This document shows, piece after piece, positions 43,221 through 57,521 of a stretch of DNA of 64,000 bases (the first letter of the stretch is position 1; every line of letters starts with the position of its first letter). Source of the DNA: Rhodosorus marinus (lineage: Eukaryota > Rhodophyta > Stylonematophyceae > Stylonematales > Stylonemataceae); NCBI GenBank assembly GCA_029953675.1, contig JAMWBK010000003.1, positions 2,294,001 to 2,358,000 on the forward strand, read 5' to 3'. The position numbers and the translations under genes were made by a program. The notes under the pieces are model-generated. The model was not told the origin of the DNA and searched no databases. It saw only the letters and a list, made by a program, of their open reading frames with translations.

Positions 43221-44200
43221 TCAATCAGAATCGATTATGTTAGGTCGCCTGCGCTTCGCTCCGCGTGCCAGCTGCTCGGTATCATCGCTGGAGCTGTTGT
43301 CTTCCGGCGGCCTGTTTGCCACGAGGTTTCTCGAGAACATCTCCCGAACTTCAGGCAGTTCAAGGAAGCTGCGGACGCCCAGGGAAACGCGCCTTTGTTC
43401 GCTGTGTAGATCGATTCTCAGCCTATTCGTTGGGGACGGAGTCAGCTTGGGAAGTTTCGTACTGTGCAAGTGACAGCTTGTTGGAACTCACCATCCGTCG
43501 GAGGTCAACTTGCTCAGCGATTCTTGAACAGCCTGGGGTTGGAGGAGTCGAAGATGCTGAGACTTGCTCTCTGAGGCTTTTCTCGGGTTCTCCTCGTTCT
43601 CTGCGTCTGCAATTTCAACACCTATATTTCTAGCGTCGTTGAAGCTGATGTCTGCGTCGGCGGAATCCTCGGCTAGAATGTCTGTTCAACGTGTTTTACG
43701 TGGCCCAGGGTTAGTACGAACGTAACTCTTCGAATATTCTCTTAACCTCCATCCGAGAGGCTGTGAATCCGGATGAATTCGTTACTTTTTGCAATTGCGA
43801 AGAAGATCGCCACATCCTCTGGCGAGTACTTGGTCATTAGCTTGCTGAGCTCATCATCCAAACTATTCACAACTCCCCAGTAAACTTTGTTGTCCGGCGG
43901 TGCCGCAGCTTTCCTTAGCTCGACATGTGCAAAGTCTAGAAGCCTTCGAGAAAATCCAATAATTCGGGCCGACCATGACCAGTTCAGCAACATGACTACA
44001 ACTCACAAAGCAAAATCGAGGAACTTTGTAAATCTCGAGTACCTGTTCATGTCCGCTATTCTGTGATCGATAGTTTCCCCTTCCTGCAACGGATTATTCT
44101 CGTGCAACGATTCATAAAGGTTCTTCACCTTCTCCTCGCTCTCATACTTTCTCGCAATCATCTCATGCAGAAAGCTCAAATCCTCCGCTGCCATAGCCAT
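43221..44200 (-). CDS. Orphan hydrophilic, probably nuclear protein
   Basis: Minus-strand exons 44200-44007, 43943-43747, 43672-43492 and 43461-43221 join in frame to 270 residues, with all phases consistent. The N-terminal 120 residues are helical (LSFLHEMIARKYESEEKV, RFTKFLDFALLLDFAHVELRKA). The middle is acidic (AEDSADADISF, ADAENEENPR). The C-terminus reads VSLGVRSFLELPEVREMF and ends with a basic cluster (GAKRRRPNI), a probable nuclear signal. The last intron (43462-43491) is 30 nt, forced by an in-frame TGA. I do not recognise the family; the helical N-terminus plus acidic linker suggest a chromatin or RNA-processing partner, but that is speculation. Confidence 0.7.
43462..43491 (-). 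other. 30-nt intron
   Basis: GTGAGTT donor and TTGCACAG acceptor. Keeping it produces TGG-TGA right after the donor, while removal joins SDG-C-TKLPKLTPSP in an open frame of 80 codons. The next downstream AG leads to a stop. Confidence 0.75.
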
Positions 44201-44685
44201 ATTGTCCGTGAAGCACTCAGAAAGGACCAACACAAAACAACAAAACTCTCAACTATCTTATAGTCTAAGAGCAAACTCCGCCGTACGAAAAAAAAGACCA
44301 CTCTGAAGCGTTGCCAAATCTTGAACTTGCGTATCAAAAGCTCAGTTCCTTTCGCCCATAACCTTGCTCACCCATCCCCCCTAAAGCCTCCCTGTCCCGG
44401 CGCTTTCTCACCCACTTGCAAGTCGAAAAATCCAAGCTGGTGCCGACTAAATTTCGCGGTTAAGCAAGAGTTCCTACTATCATTTAATTTCGCGGGAAAT
44501 GATTTTATTGAATGTGCTCTTCTGTCCAGTAGTTTGCATGGACGCATAGTATTTCGATATTCAACCTTTTTTCAACTAACCTAATTTTAAGGCTCCCAGA
44601 TGGCATTTCAGAGCTAAGCTATTCATAAATATTATGTATTTTTATCATATGATCATATTTTGAGGGGGATTGATTCTAGATAGTC
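44201..44685. other. Spacer
   Basis: C-rich flank of the orphan gene (44330-44430), then AT-rich sequence up to the 3' end of GLE1. No gene was seen. Confidence 0.6.
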
Positions 44686-47333
44686 CTAAGTATATTCCAG
44701 ATCGCGTTGGGGTAGTTGTTTGCCTTTCGGAGGATCGAGCTGGCCCCTTGCGTACTCCTCAGCGAAGACGACGATCCTCGTGGTGGGTCCAGGTGGTGAG
44801 TCTCTGGGAAGCGTAGGGATTAACTGATTGAAGATCAGCTTCACCAACTTGGAGAACTGCAGCCGATATGTTCGATGCATTTCGTAGCCTAGCATGAACC
44901 AAAGCGGAAAAGCCAGAGTTTAGTTTGCGTGGGGGGTGGTTCTCGCTTGGAGCCAACACGACTCAGCCTACCGCAAATTTCGAGGAAGGTTATGATTAGC
45001 GTTGCTGTGATTCTCCTTGTCTTGCCGTTGACAGTCTTTGCTAGCCAAGTCCACGCCTTTTCCATGCCGATTGGATTTTGGGTTCCAAAGGCCCTCAAGT
45101 CGGTCTGCATAATCGCCGAGTACAGAGACAAATACCCGACCATTCGTTCGTAGTACTGGTCAGTCGTTTCACCTTCAAGGTACCCAATTGCTGTCCGGTA
45201 TGCTTCCTCCGTCTGCCCCTTCAAGCGATGCACCTGGAAAAGCATCACATTAGCGAAAGACATCCCAAGGCCTGGAACCTCGTGCGATACACCGCTCATG
45301 TTCTTACCTGCCGAGGGATTGTGTACGGGCAAACTTTGTAGAAGTGCCCAAGAATCACATTGGCCAACTGTGCGTACTGGCCGGTGAGGAACACCGCCAC
45401 AGCAGCGATTGGAAAAGCTGAATGTACATGTAGCATGACCTGTCCTTGCCCTTCAGCAACAAGCCTCTCGGCAATCAAGTTCTCAGTAAAAGCCACTGCT
45501 TCGGGGCTAATCCTGCTGGCTTCGTCTAGTGTAGACTTCAAGGCGGTGGATATTCGTTGTACCTAGAGCCAAGCGCACATGATTTAGTGATTGATAAGGC
45601 GCTCCAGGCCGACAAGAGAGAACTCGGGCCAGCTTGATCGGGAGTAATAATTACCTGTTTCTGTGAAGCAGCGATCTGGTTGATGTTTAGGTTGACTCCC
45701 TTCTTGAGTTGCAAACGGACTTTTGACATGGAAGAATCGTTCTTAAAGACTTCAGCTTTGCTCTGGATGTCCTCTAGAGAACTTATGACGCCCAAATACT
45801 CTTCCTCTTTTGCTTTGACGCGGGCCGCGTGAAGCTGCTTTTTCTTCTGAGCGGCATCCCTAGCAGCCTGGATACGTTCACGTTCCTGTGCATGACGCGG
45901 CGCCGAACAAGTCACGCTCGAGAAAGTGAGAATCTGGAAGCCAATGATTACAGAGGCGGAAACGGACAATTGGAGCAAAAGCCCACAGCGTGCTACAGGT
46001 TCTGACCGTCTCATGAAAGCAAGTTGAAATCCTCACCTTCTTGTCCTCAGCTTCCTTCTGCGCCTTCTCAGCGGCGAGTCTCTGCTGTTTCTCTTTCTCC
46101 TCTTGAAGATCTCTTTGCCGATCTTGATGCTCCTGAATTCTTTCCGAATATAATTTTTTGAACCGGCCCACACGATCTGCGTCTTGCTGCCTCCGCTTGG
46201 ACTTCCAATCCTCGTATAGAGCAGCGGACCTTTGAGATGAGAGTTTCCGACCGGAATTTCGTAAGCTCTCTTCCTTTCTGGCAAAAGCTTGAGTCTCAAG
46301 CTCAGACAGCTCAGCTCGAAGGTCGTTTTCTACTGTTGTCCGGTTTCGGCGCAATAGTCGAACAAACTCCTCTATCCTTTCGACATGTGAGTACTCCTGT
46401 TCAAGCCAAGTGGACTTGTTCCAGTTGTAGATTTCCTTTCCCTTTGCGCTTCCGCCAAGGTCCACGAAAGTGTTGATTCGTTCTTCTGCTTCACTGTGCG
46501 CGATGACATCCTCCTGCTCCTCCTCGTCGCTGGACGCGTCCAGGTCAGGTACACGAATACCTCTCCGCCGTTTCCTCTCAATAGGCTCTGTTCAGGAGCA
46601 GTGTCGACGATATCTCAACTAGAGAAGACAACAGCATTTGACGTGAACCTGGAGGAAACGTACCTTGTACTCTGCTTCGAAGCGAACTTCCAGATACTGA
46701 AAGGGATGTTTTTCCGTCCTTGTACTTAGAAGATTCGCTCGGGCTCAGCAGGCTTACGGGACTCCTATCGGTGGGTGGCTTTTGCGCTGGAGAAAACGAA
46801 ACTCGCCTCAAGGGCGTAGTTTGTACCACGATATCGGGCGTCTTAACAACTCCAGACGGAGGACATGCATCCGCTGGAGAGCCTAGGAAGGAAGGCTCTC
46901 GTGGAGATCCAGAGATCGATGAGTTGACATGGTCTATAGAAGATAAATCTACCCTAGAGGAGGCCTCGTGAGGATTGTAACTTGAAATGTAGTTAGCACC
47001 CTGCCTGTCGGCACCTTCATAGTCGATGCTTGCATTAGAAAGCACTTTCTCCCGAATACGACCACTGTACTCTGCCAATCGGCGCCTGGATTCTAGCTTC
47101 GAACCAGCATAATCTGAGTCACCTTTCCAAAACGGCAATGTTCCTGACTCAGCTTGCACCGGACCCCATGCCCCTCGAGAGCCCCCCAGCCTTTCCCGCC
47201 TATCCTTTAACTCATCTAGAAGACCAGAAAGCCTTGTTCTTCGCTTCAGTGGAGTTTCAAACTCTCTATCAGACAGCACGACTCTATCGACCTTACTACC
47301 ACCGCTGTCCGCTTTTCGAATCAGGTCCTCCAT
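44686..47333 (-). CDS. GLE1: GLE1, nuclear pore mRNA-export factor
   Basis: Minus-strand exons 47333-46664, 46587-46037, 45885-45655, 45562-45308, 45233-44972 and 44888-44686 give 723 residues. The N-terminal 220 residues are Ser/Arg-rich and disordered. A long coiled coil follows (about residues 300-430, QRDLQEEKEKQQRLAAEKA). The C-terminal GLE1 domain contains GVNLNINQIAAS, TENLIAERLVAEGQGQV, FPIAAVAVFLTGQYAQLANV, YKVCPYTIP and the closing block AWTWLAKTVNGK. Known: GLE1 with inositol hexakisphosphate activates the helicase DBP5 at the cytoplasmic face of the pore to release exported mRNPs. The size is close to the human protein. The start is the first in-frame ATG; the frame is open some codons upstream, so an extra 5' exon is possible. 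Confidence 0.93.
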
Positions 47334-48937
47334 CTCAGTCCGATTCAATGTCGACTCGCATTGATCCGACCTAACTTGAATAATCTTCCAAAGCCTGGGT
47401 TGTTTCCTAGCCTCTCAAACGTTTTTGCATCATCCCTTCTCTGAAAACGCAATCCGTCTTTCAGACAACCGCACTATGAGCCTTCTCACCCCTCCAAAAG
47501 AGCTTCCTTCCAATGATCGAAGTTTACTCAACCGGAAAGAGAAGCACAACTAGGTGTGCTCGAAGGCCAAGAACAAGCCCTACAACACCACAACGATCTC
47601 CAAGGAAGCAACTTCGATATCAGATGTAACGTAACCCTTTCACGACCATCGAGCGGAGCAACCTTGGAGAAGACTGCAAGTGATGTTCACAGTGAGGATG
47701 GAAAACTGTGCAGAGAACGGACACACACCTGAATGGAATCACTGCTGCAGGTTCTGTCCTTGCATTCTGAAAGGTTTTCTCCAGCCTGTGCTGAGTGGTC
47801 GAATCTTAAACGATGCAGGGAGTTGACTGCAAGTGTGAAAGCTTGATGACCCAGAGACTCCACCATTTTTGCTTCAGCGGAGTAGAAAGCGTGGTAGGCT
47901 ACAGGTTATTAAGCGACAGCTAGAGCAGCAAGAACAAAGAGCAGGAGAATGCGGATTCGTACGACCTATCATCGCTCACGTTGGACAGGACAACAGAAGG
48001 TACCACACCGGGAGGTGGAGGATGTTTTTAGAGTTTCTCCCACTTCGTAAATCGCCAAGAGAGCTATTGCCTTGTCAGCATTCTCTGCTATCCTAAGCCC
48101 CGTGGGGCTGTACGTTCTCGTTTTTTTCGTTGCAAGCAGTTTGTTGTCACTTCCAACACGTATTTGCTTGATATGTGCAAGGATGGACATTGCTGTACTA
48201 GCAGTGTCTCCAAGCTGTGATAACGATGATAGATAAACACAGAGAGGATTCATGAGACGCAAAGTTACGTGATCACGTTCTTTAGGTCCTTGGGTTTTAT
48301 GGACATCGCTGGTGTCCTCTGTTTGAGTGAGTTCTACTAGTACTTTCGGAGTTACGCTTAGTTTATATCGTTTGGGGAAGTTCCACTGCTCGTATTCTTG
48401 AGGTTGGTTTCTTACGTCGCGTGTAGTTTTTCCTCTCCTTCGGATGGTTAGCCCTGGATTGAAGTCCTCGACAAGATAAGCAACTCAAAGAGTCAGAGAC
48501 TCACGCGTCATGGTTTGAAAAAGACCTTCAAATCCCGTCATGGTCTCACCTTCTCCTTTTCCTTTGAATATTTCACCTCGTAGGTTTCTCAACGAATCAA
48601 AACTCTTTTACATGCATTACACCAATCATCATTCGTTGTAAACAATTCTAATCCAATAATACCTCAGTAGAAAATGGCTGAAAACCCTTCCAATGAAGGT
48701 CAATCAAAATTCTCCCACTTCTGCATGAAGTGGGACGTCCCACTTCGTGGGACATTGGGAAATTGTCACCGGCGACGAGATACGTAAGTGGTACACTTGA
48801 CTCAATGGTGGTCGGCCTTTGCGGAGGGCTGGAACTAGTTGCGTAAGCGACGGAAGATGATAAACTAAGGTCTGTTAGAAGTTTACTGCTCAGTCTTTTA
48901 GGTTGGATAAAAATCTGGTGGCTGGGGAGGAGCGAGG
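47334..48937. other. Intergenic spacer
   Basis: No supported gene. Frames at 47869-48096 (+), 47969-48262 (-) and 48648-49124 (-) overlap or lack features. Near 48719-48752 the sequence CCCACTT/GAAGTGGGA forms a short inverted cluster. Confidence 0.55.
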
Positions 48938-50050
48938 ATGGGTTTCTGTTCTGCGCCTTCGGTGAGGGGCATTGGATCGGCTGCTCGCCAGCTGAGGGTT
49001 TTGGTCTGGAGGAGCCACGTGCGCGCGTTTCGTCGTTTTGAGCCCCGTCGATCAGAACTCGATGCCGAACGAAGCGCTCCGCGAGATGATGGCAGAAACT
49101 GGATACCGGATGACTCTGCGCCACTTCACATCGCGTCCAAGTTTTTCTTTGAGAACGCGAAGAAATATGGACTGGGTGCAGATCAGGAAATAATGTTTAA
49201 GGAATTCGCCGAGTTTTTAATCAGTTATAACGAGAAAGTTAACCTGACCGGACTCAAAGAGCTGTCGCTCATCTACAGCAAGCACTACCTCAATAGTTTG
49301 GTTCTGTTTCCCGTGCTTAATGAGCTAAGAAAACAAGTCAGCTCGTTCAAGCTGATTGACGTTGGATCTGGAGCGGGAATTCCAGGCATTCCCATCGCTA
49401 TCATGAGACCTGACTTCCAAGTGAGTATCGCGCGTCTTCCCCCTCCGAACTGTCCGTCAGCACAGAGTCCCAGCTGACAATATCTACCAACTCCTTGAAT
49501 GGGGAAGGTTACCCTCAACGATGCGACGAAGAAGAAGTGCACTTTTCACGCGCTTGCGATAGAGAAACTTGGCCTCTCCAACGCTCAGTCTGTTTGGGCA
49601 CGAGCAGAAGATCTCGGACACGTCGAAGAATACAGAGAGCAGTATGACCTAACCATCGCTAGGTCCGTTGCTGAAATGACCACTCTAGTTGAGCTAACAC
49701 TGCCGCTTACTAGAGTAGGAGGCCATTTTGTGGCGATGAAGGTGCGGGAGAGGGCTTTGGTCGTCCCAATTTTCCCTTTTTTTCTTCTCTCGCTAAGCCA
49801 CCTAACCGCGTTATGCTCTACGTTATGCTCTACACAGTCAATCGAACCTGGGAAAGCCGAGCTTAAGAACGCGAGAAACGCGATCCGGAAGCTCGGCGGG
49901 GAGATTCTTGAGATCAAGTACGATCCTTACCATATACCTGAATCAAACGGGAGAAGGATGGGCGTTGTTGTTGTTGAGAAATTGCGCGAGACAGACTTCA
50001 TGTATCCCCGAGCACCCGGTGTGCCAACAAAGCAACCGCTTAAGCGGTGA
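48938..50050 (+). CDS. rsmG: RsmG (GidB), 16S rRNA m7G methyltransferase, plastid-targeted
   Basis: Exons 48938-49420, 49508-49741 and 49838-50050 give 309 residues. A 60-residue N-terminal extension (MGFCSAPSVRGIG, Arg-rich) with Phe at position 3 looks like a plastid transit peptide. The enzyme part shows FLISYNEKVNLTGLKE, HYLNSL, the SAM-binding LIDVGSGAGIPGIPIAI, ARAEDL, YDLTIARSVAEM and a shortened end GGEILEIKYDPYHIPES. Known: RsmG methylates N7 of G527 (E. coli numbering) in small-subunit rRNA. Inference: it acts on plastid 16S rRNA. The intron before exon 2 uses the acceptor GGGAAG, giving FQ-VTLNDATKKK. A 12-nt direct repeat (GTTATGCTCTAC twice, 49810-49833) lies in the last intron. 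Confidence 0.92.
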
Positions 50051-50486
50051 GCCCTGGAACGAGCTAAAATACGATGATCACCACGACCCGATCGAATAGG
50101 GGATGCTTTTTTCAGCGATCTGCACAACGCGGTTGAACGTGTCCACTACAGACCTTCAACCAATGAACCAACATGGTAGACGCGAATATTGCATGGGAGC
50201 GAAAAACAACATGTCCTATGAGAATGGCAAATCTGATTGACTGGAGGTGGGCTAAACGTCAGCTGGTCGTCCTGGAGTCGGTTCTCCACCAGTTTCCCAA
50301 TTTACAGATAAGCTCCTTGAGCTGGCAAGCAATGATGGTACAGTACTGTGGGAGAGGACACAGTGTATATATTCGGACAGCTAATGTACTATTTGTCTGG
50401 CATCTTGCGACGATCGCTTGCCATACGGGTTCGACGCAGAGAAGCTGTGTCCAGATCCCTGTGCCTTCTTCACAATCTCCTTCAGT
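50051..50486. other. Convergent spacer
   Basis: Region between the stops of RsmG and the helicase gene. No coding signature was seen. Confidence 0.6.
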
Positions 50487-52796
<2,310 letters not shown>

Positions 52797-54552
52797 TCTT
52801 CCAAAAAGTCCCCGGTCAACTTAACCAAAAAGACTCTCTATAACTTTTCTCCTAAGTTCTCCTCGGAACCCGTCCCCTTCTCCCCCGCCGGCCCTAAAAC
52901 CGCCCACCACAAAAACCTAATCAGTCCCCACTCCCTGCCTCATTCCACGTGATCACAAAAACCGGTCACTGATTGTGAGGTTCAGAACTACAATGTGCAA
53001 GCAAATACGTCCTTCAAAAAGCACTATCTCACGAACTGCTTCGAACAGCCCCACTCAATCCATTTTCCGCTGTCTTTCTTGTCTTCCAGACGAGCTTGGA
53101 CCGCTCAGTATCGCCATCGACTTTTGGTCGTCATGGCCGTAAACTTCCAAAAGCATCGAAAAACATATTAAAAAGCCCCTTTTTGAATGAACGGCTGAAT
53201 GCTAGCCGAGAGGGATGAATTTGGACTTACTTAGCGCTTTGGGCCTAAGGGATAGGAGAGGGGAATGTAGGTCTTCAGACATAGCCTCCTTCTGTTTCCA
53301 GACTGCTCGAGCGCTTCGCATGGCCGTAGCCATAATGGCCTTCGTGACCGCCAAACTTAGGTTTTGAAGAACCGATGGGTGAGCGCTCACGACCGTGGCG
53401 GAATAGAGATGAGCAATAGGACGGAGGCAAGTATGTCTTGAAAAACTCAACATGACCAATGTATTCCATGTTTACCTACTTCTTCGATCTCCACACTGTT
53501 CGAGCGCTTAGCATGGCCATGGCCGTTATGGCCGTTAACGTTAAGCATCGAAAAAATATACTAAAAAGCCGTGTTTTATAGGGCGGAAATGTCCCGCCAG
53601 TACCGCGTTTGGCTGAAGTGATTTGAGGTGAGCGCGGGTCTTGGGACATTACCATACGCCGTAGCGTGTTATGACCTCGTGGTGCTGACGAGAGGTTGGC
53701 AACGTGATGAACGAGAAAGCAACCTCTTTAAACATGGGCGTGTCTCACAAGGGTGTAGGGAGTTATCTCTTAGTACCCAACTACCGCTGAGCGCGACTGG
53801 CTCGATAGCGCGATAAACCGGCAATGGACTTCTTGACAGGCTGCCGTTTCTCGTCTTGCACTTTGTTATACACGTAGGGCTGTAGAGTGTTATGGATGAC
53901 TACCAGCCTCGGGGTGATCGTAACTAGGCCTACAGGGTTCTGAACGAGAAATGGGCTTTTTGAAGGATTATCATGTATAGCTCAGATGATTCATTAGTAC
54001 TCATGAGGACAAGCGATCCTTCCACTACAGGCTGAACTGCCCAGCTTTAGACAAATGGTCCTTTTCAAGCCCTTAGATCAGTATCGGGGCACCCAATTCA
54101 TGGTCGAGTTGATGAGCAGAGATCTTCCAGTGCAAGAGCTCCATCGCGGAAGTGCTTCCCGCCTCAAGCAAGCTAACTGTGAATCTTTGATGTGGCATCC
54201 ATGTTTGCCTGCGCGAAATACGCAGAGGTCACGAATTCTCAAGATTCACCATAACTGCTACTCTGTTTAAAAGAACAATTTTTAAATCACCGGCAGCGAT
54301 TCAAAGTACCAATCACTGCGTAAAGCGACGGTTCACATCATTACATTCTTGCTTAGCGAGCTCCAGCGAACCAGCGCAAAGCTCCAAGCAAATAGTTTGC
54401 ACACAAACTCATCTCCAATGAAATAAAACAGTACTCAAGAGACCAACTCAGCATCTATTTCATCTCTGCCTTTTGTTCTTCATTGTCGCGGCTGAAGGTG
54501 CACGCTTCTTCATGCAAGTTCCGAGATTTCTCCCTCTTCACTGGTCTTAAGT
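52797..54552. other. Intergenic spacer with diverged repeats
   Basis: C-rich helicase 5' flank (52800-52950), then repeated sequence (see the entry at 53051-53580). No gene was found; frames at 53628-53816 and 54055-54270 lack features. Confidence 0.6.
53051..53580. repeat. Three diverged dispersed copies of a repeat around GCATGGCC
   Basis: Copies near 53100-53175, 53262-53360 and 53471-53580 share CTTCCAGAC-GCTTGGA/GCTCGAGCGCTT, GCATGGCC-TAGCCATAATGGCC and AAGCATCGAAAAA-ATA-TAAAAAGCC. All are heavily diverged. The second and third are the closest pair. Similar blocks continue weakly to about 53990 (TGTTATG, CTGAACGAGAAA). Confidence 0.55.
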
Positions 54553-55684
54553 TCAGAGGAAGTAAGGTACAGCGCCCTTCGGCGGAATCATTTGATGCTC
54601 CTTCTCGTCTTCTGTGAAAATCTTCGCCTCTCTCTTCAAGTTCTCGTCGAAAGCCAAAATTGCAGCCACGTTACCACACCGATAGCAGTAGTTGGGAGCC
54701 GACCAAACCGTAACAATGATATTCCCTTTGAACATATACTTATAGCCCTCCTGGACCAGCTGGTGAGCTCTGCAGATCAAATCGAGCTTGTTAATATGTC
54801 TAAACTCCTCAGTTACGTGTTCTCCAAACAACCATCCGGCACCTCTAGGACTGACGCCCCATGTATCCACATCCTGTCAAGGACAGAAATCATAGAGCTC
54901 ATGAGTCCTTCAATATGCCCGCGAAAACACGAGAATGCATGTAATTTTTCAGTCAATTTGCTCACCTCTGGATCACTCCACATGAGATCGCAAAACGGTC
55001 CCTCGGGAGGAATTTCTTGTCTCCTGTCGATCGTTCTGATCTGATCCAACGTGCGAATGTCGGGACTCAGGCCTCCGTGTACACATAGAATTACGCCATC
55101 AATCAAAGCCGCAATGGTCAGGTAGTCGAATACTTCGCAGCAATACTTCCAAGCATGGGAAGTGCCGTATTTCCTCTGGCATTCATCGTAGAATCCATAT
55201 ACTTGCGTAATTTGACGACTTTCGTGATTTCCTCTCAGAAGGGTTACGTTTGCCGGGTACCGTGCTTTCAAACAGAGCAGAAGGGAAAAGGTTTCCAACG
55301 AGTGATAGCCGCGGTCTACAAAATCCCCCATGAAAATATAGTTCGTGTCGGGAACCTCTCCGCCGGTCTTCAAGAGATTGAGCAAGTCTCGAAACTGCCC
55401 ATGAATATCACCACAGACAGTCACAGGTGACTTAACCGGCTGCACGTATTCAAAGACGGAGTAGAAATTTAGTAAAGAAGCTCCAAAAAACACAAAAGCA
55501 CCTTTCACAAAGCTCTGTTTCCGAAGCGTTGACGCTGACCAAGACCGGCAACAATTTGTACGCGTACCTGAACGTTAGACTCTTCAATAAGCAGCTCCTT
55601 GACATAATCACACAGTTTTTTTAAATCCCACTCGGACAGCGGCTTCCCGCTCCTCACCGTCTCTATCCACGCATCCAAATTCAT
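54553..55684 (-). CDS. PPP6C: Ser/Thr protein phosphatase PP6 catalytic subunit
   Basis: Minus-strand exons 55684-55568, 55439-54966 and 54873-54553 give 303 residues. Metal-site motifs [36 protein letters not shown] are intact, with [28 protein letters not shown] and [14 protein letters not shown]. The protein ends PYFL, the carboxy-methylated tail of the PP2A/4/6 group. The opening, [23 protein letters not shown], follows the PP6/Sit4 pattern; PP2A and PP4 differ. Known: PP6 (SIT4) works with SAPS subunits in cell-cycle progression and DNA-damage signalling. Nearly the family's standard 305 residues. No abnormality. Confidence 0.95.
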
Positions 55685-57521
55685 CCTTCCTCACCACAAC
55701 AAAACCCACTAATTTCAACACTCAAAAAAACCAACAATACCAAATTTCCGCCGCCCCCGACCCCACCCACCCCCCCTCCCTCCCGCCCCCACCCAGTCCA
55801 CACGATCAACTCATCCCCGGAAGTAACAAAACACCTAGAACAAATCCAGACACACAAATGAGAAACAAAAACAAGGACTCTATATTGTACCTCTTGCCTC
55901 CTTCAACATTCACAAATCGCCCCCCAAAACCCAATTCCCACACTAAAAAAACGAATAATGAAAAGAAAGAAAACCTCACACTTGAAAAAAAACAAAAAAC
56001 AACCTCACCTTCCCCAAAATTCCCGTCCCCCTCCCACCTTTCAATCTACGTTCATCCAAACGGTACCCTTTCCCTCCTCCTCCCCAACCCACCTCATCTT
56101 CTTCCTCACCTAAAACGTAAAATAGATCTCTTTTCCCCAAACCGCCTTTCTCCACACAATTAACAAAAATCCACACCGTAATATGAAAACCTCTAAAAAA
56201 ACAACCCTTTTTCCACCACTTACCTCATTTTCTCATCAGCTTTCCCATGTTCAACTTAAAATTTAACTAAAAACAAAACATCGAGCTTTTTTCCTTAGGC
56301 AGGGACTCAATTGGTGGGTATCTATACCAATATTTGCCCCGCCCCCTCTCCCCCTGACTTTTCTTCTGGAAAGTTCATTTAGTTGATTTTAAAAAATGTT
56401 AGAAGGGGAGAACTTGGGGTGGCGCGCGTTGACTCTGTAGCAATAGGAAGGCCTTGGGGGGGAAAGTGAGGAGAGAAGGGGAGGTAAATTTTTTCTTGGG
56501 TTTTAGGGAAGGAGATATAATATGAGGGAATATTTCCTAATTAGGGAAATATTGGTAGTAATAAGTTATTTTTATTGAGGATATTACTTCCAGATTTTGT
56601 ACATTTTGAGTGGAAGATCTTTAATTTGGGTTGGAGGAAGATGAGGTTTTTTGTTTTTTTTTGGTAATTGCGTAGAAGGCCACTTCCCAAAGGGCGGGGG
56701 TAGCAAAACAAGTTAGAATGGTTATATTTTATATATAATATAGTCTAAACCTTTTCGGAAAGAGGGCCGGGGGGGGCATCGCGGAGGACTTGCTTTTTTC
56801 CAATCATTACTGAGTAGATTTTGACTGAATTCGGGGACTGCCTTACTTGGTCTCTTCGGTTCGAAGGATGTGGGGGGAGCACAGTTGCGCTGATCCACAC
56901 TCTGGCGTAGTTGGACAGTAAACGTAGAGGTTTTGAAGGAATCGAAGAGGAACAAGACCTCTGAACAGTTAGTTTCTCTCGCAGTGGTGCATTCTATGGA
57001 CGTGAAGATGTGGTTTGCACGCTGGCTGCACTGGCCGTGGTGTTTTGTGCGATGCAAATTCCTGAAGTTGCCTTGAAAAATCTGCACCTTCCTCTCCGAA
57101 GCGGTGCGGGCCCCTCATTTCCATCGTTACGATCGCATCAAGTGAATGATGATGGACTCATTCTTCGGATTTCCACTCGTGCTGATATGCAGCAACTAGT
57201 TCGAATGCGCAGCCACGCACGTCAGGACCATGTTTCATCCCAAAAAATTGTCATTGACAGTAGCGTTCTCCAAGAAACAAAGGCATTGCTCCTGCTTCGG
57301 CCATGAACACTGACGCACTGGAGTAGAAGACATTTCGCAAGCAGCTCTTGCCGTAGACTTCAAAATATCCACGCCCATTCTAAGTCACGCTCGGTGGCCC
57401 GGCTGGCTTTTTACCGTTGTCATTCGGTTTGGCCAGTGCGGCCTCCGGTTTCGGAGATGGAGGGACTGAGATTACGCGAAGATCTATACCTTGAAAACGC
57501 TGAGGAAACGTTTCAGCCGCA
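55685..57521. other. Long spacer, C-rich then AT-rich, then G/T-rich
   Basis: Bases 55740-56140 are C/A-rich (the PP6 5' flank), producing Pro/Lys-rich false frames. From 56390 to 56800 it is AT- and G-rich. A 98-codon plus frame at 57010-57306 begins with a signal-peptide-like stretch but lacks a Met start in good context, splice links or homology; not called. Confidence 0.55.

Noticed and set aside
55858-56163. A 101-codon plus-strand Lys/Pro/Asn-rich frame
   Set aside because: Compositional artefact of the A/C-rich PP6 5' flank.
57010-57306. A 98-codon plus frame with a hydrophobic start resembling a signal peptide
   Set aside because: No ATG in good position, no family match and no exon link; the minus strand is equally open.
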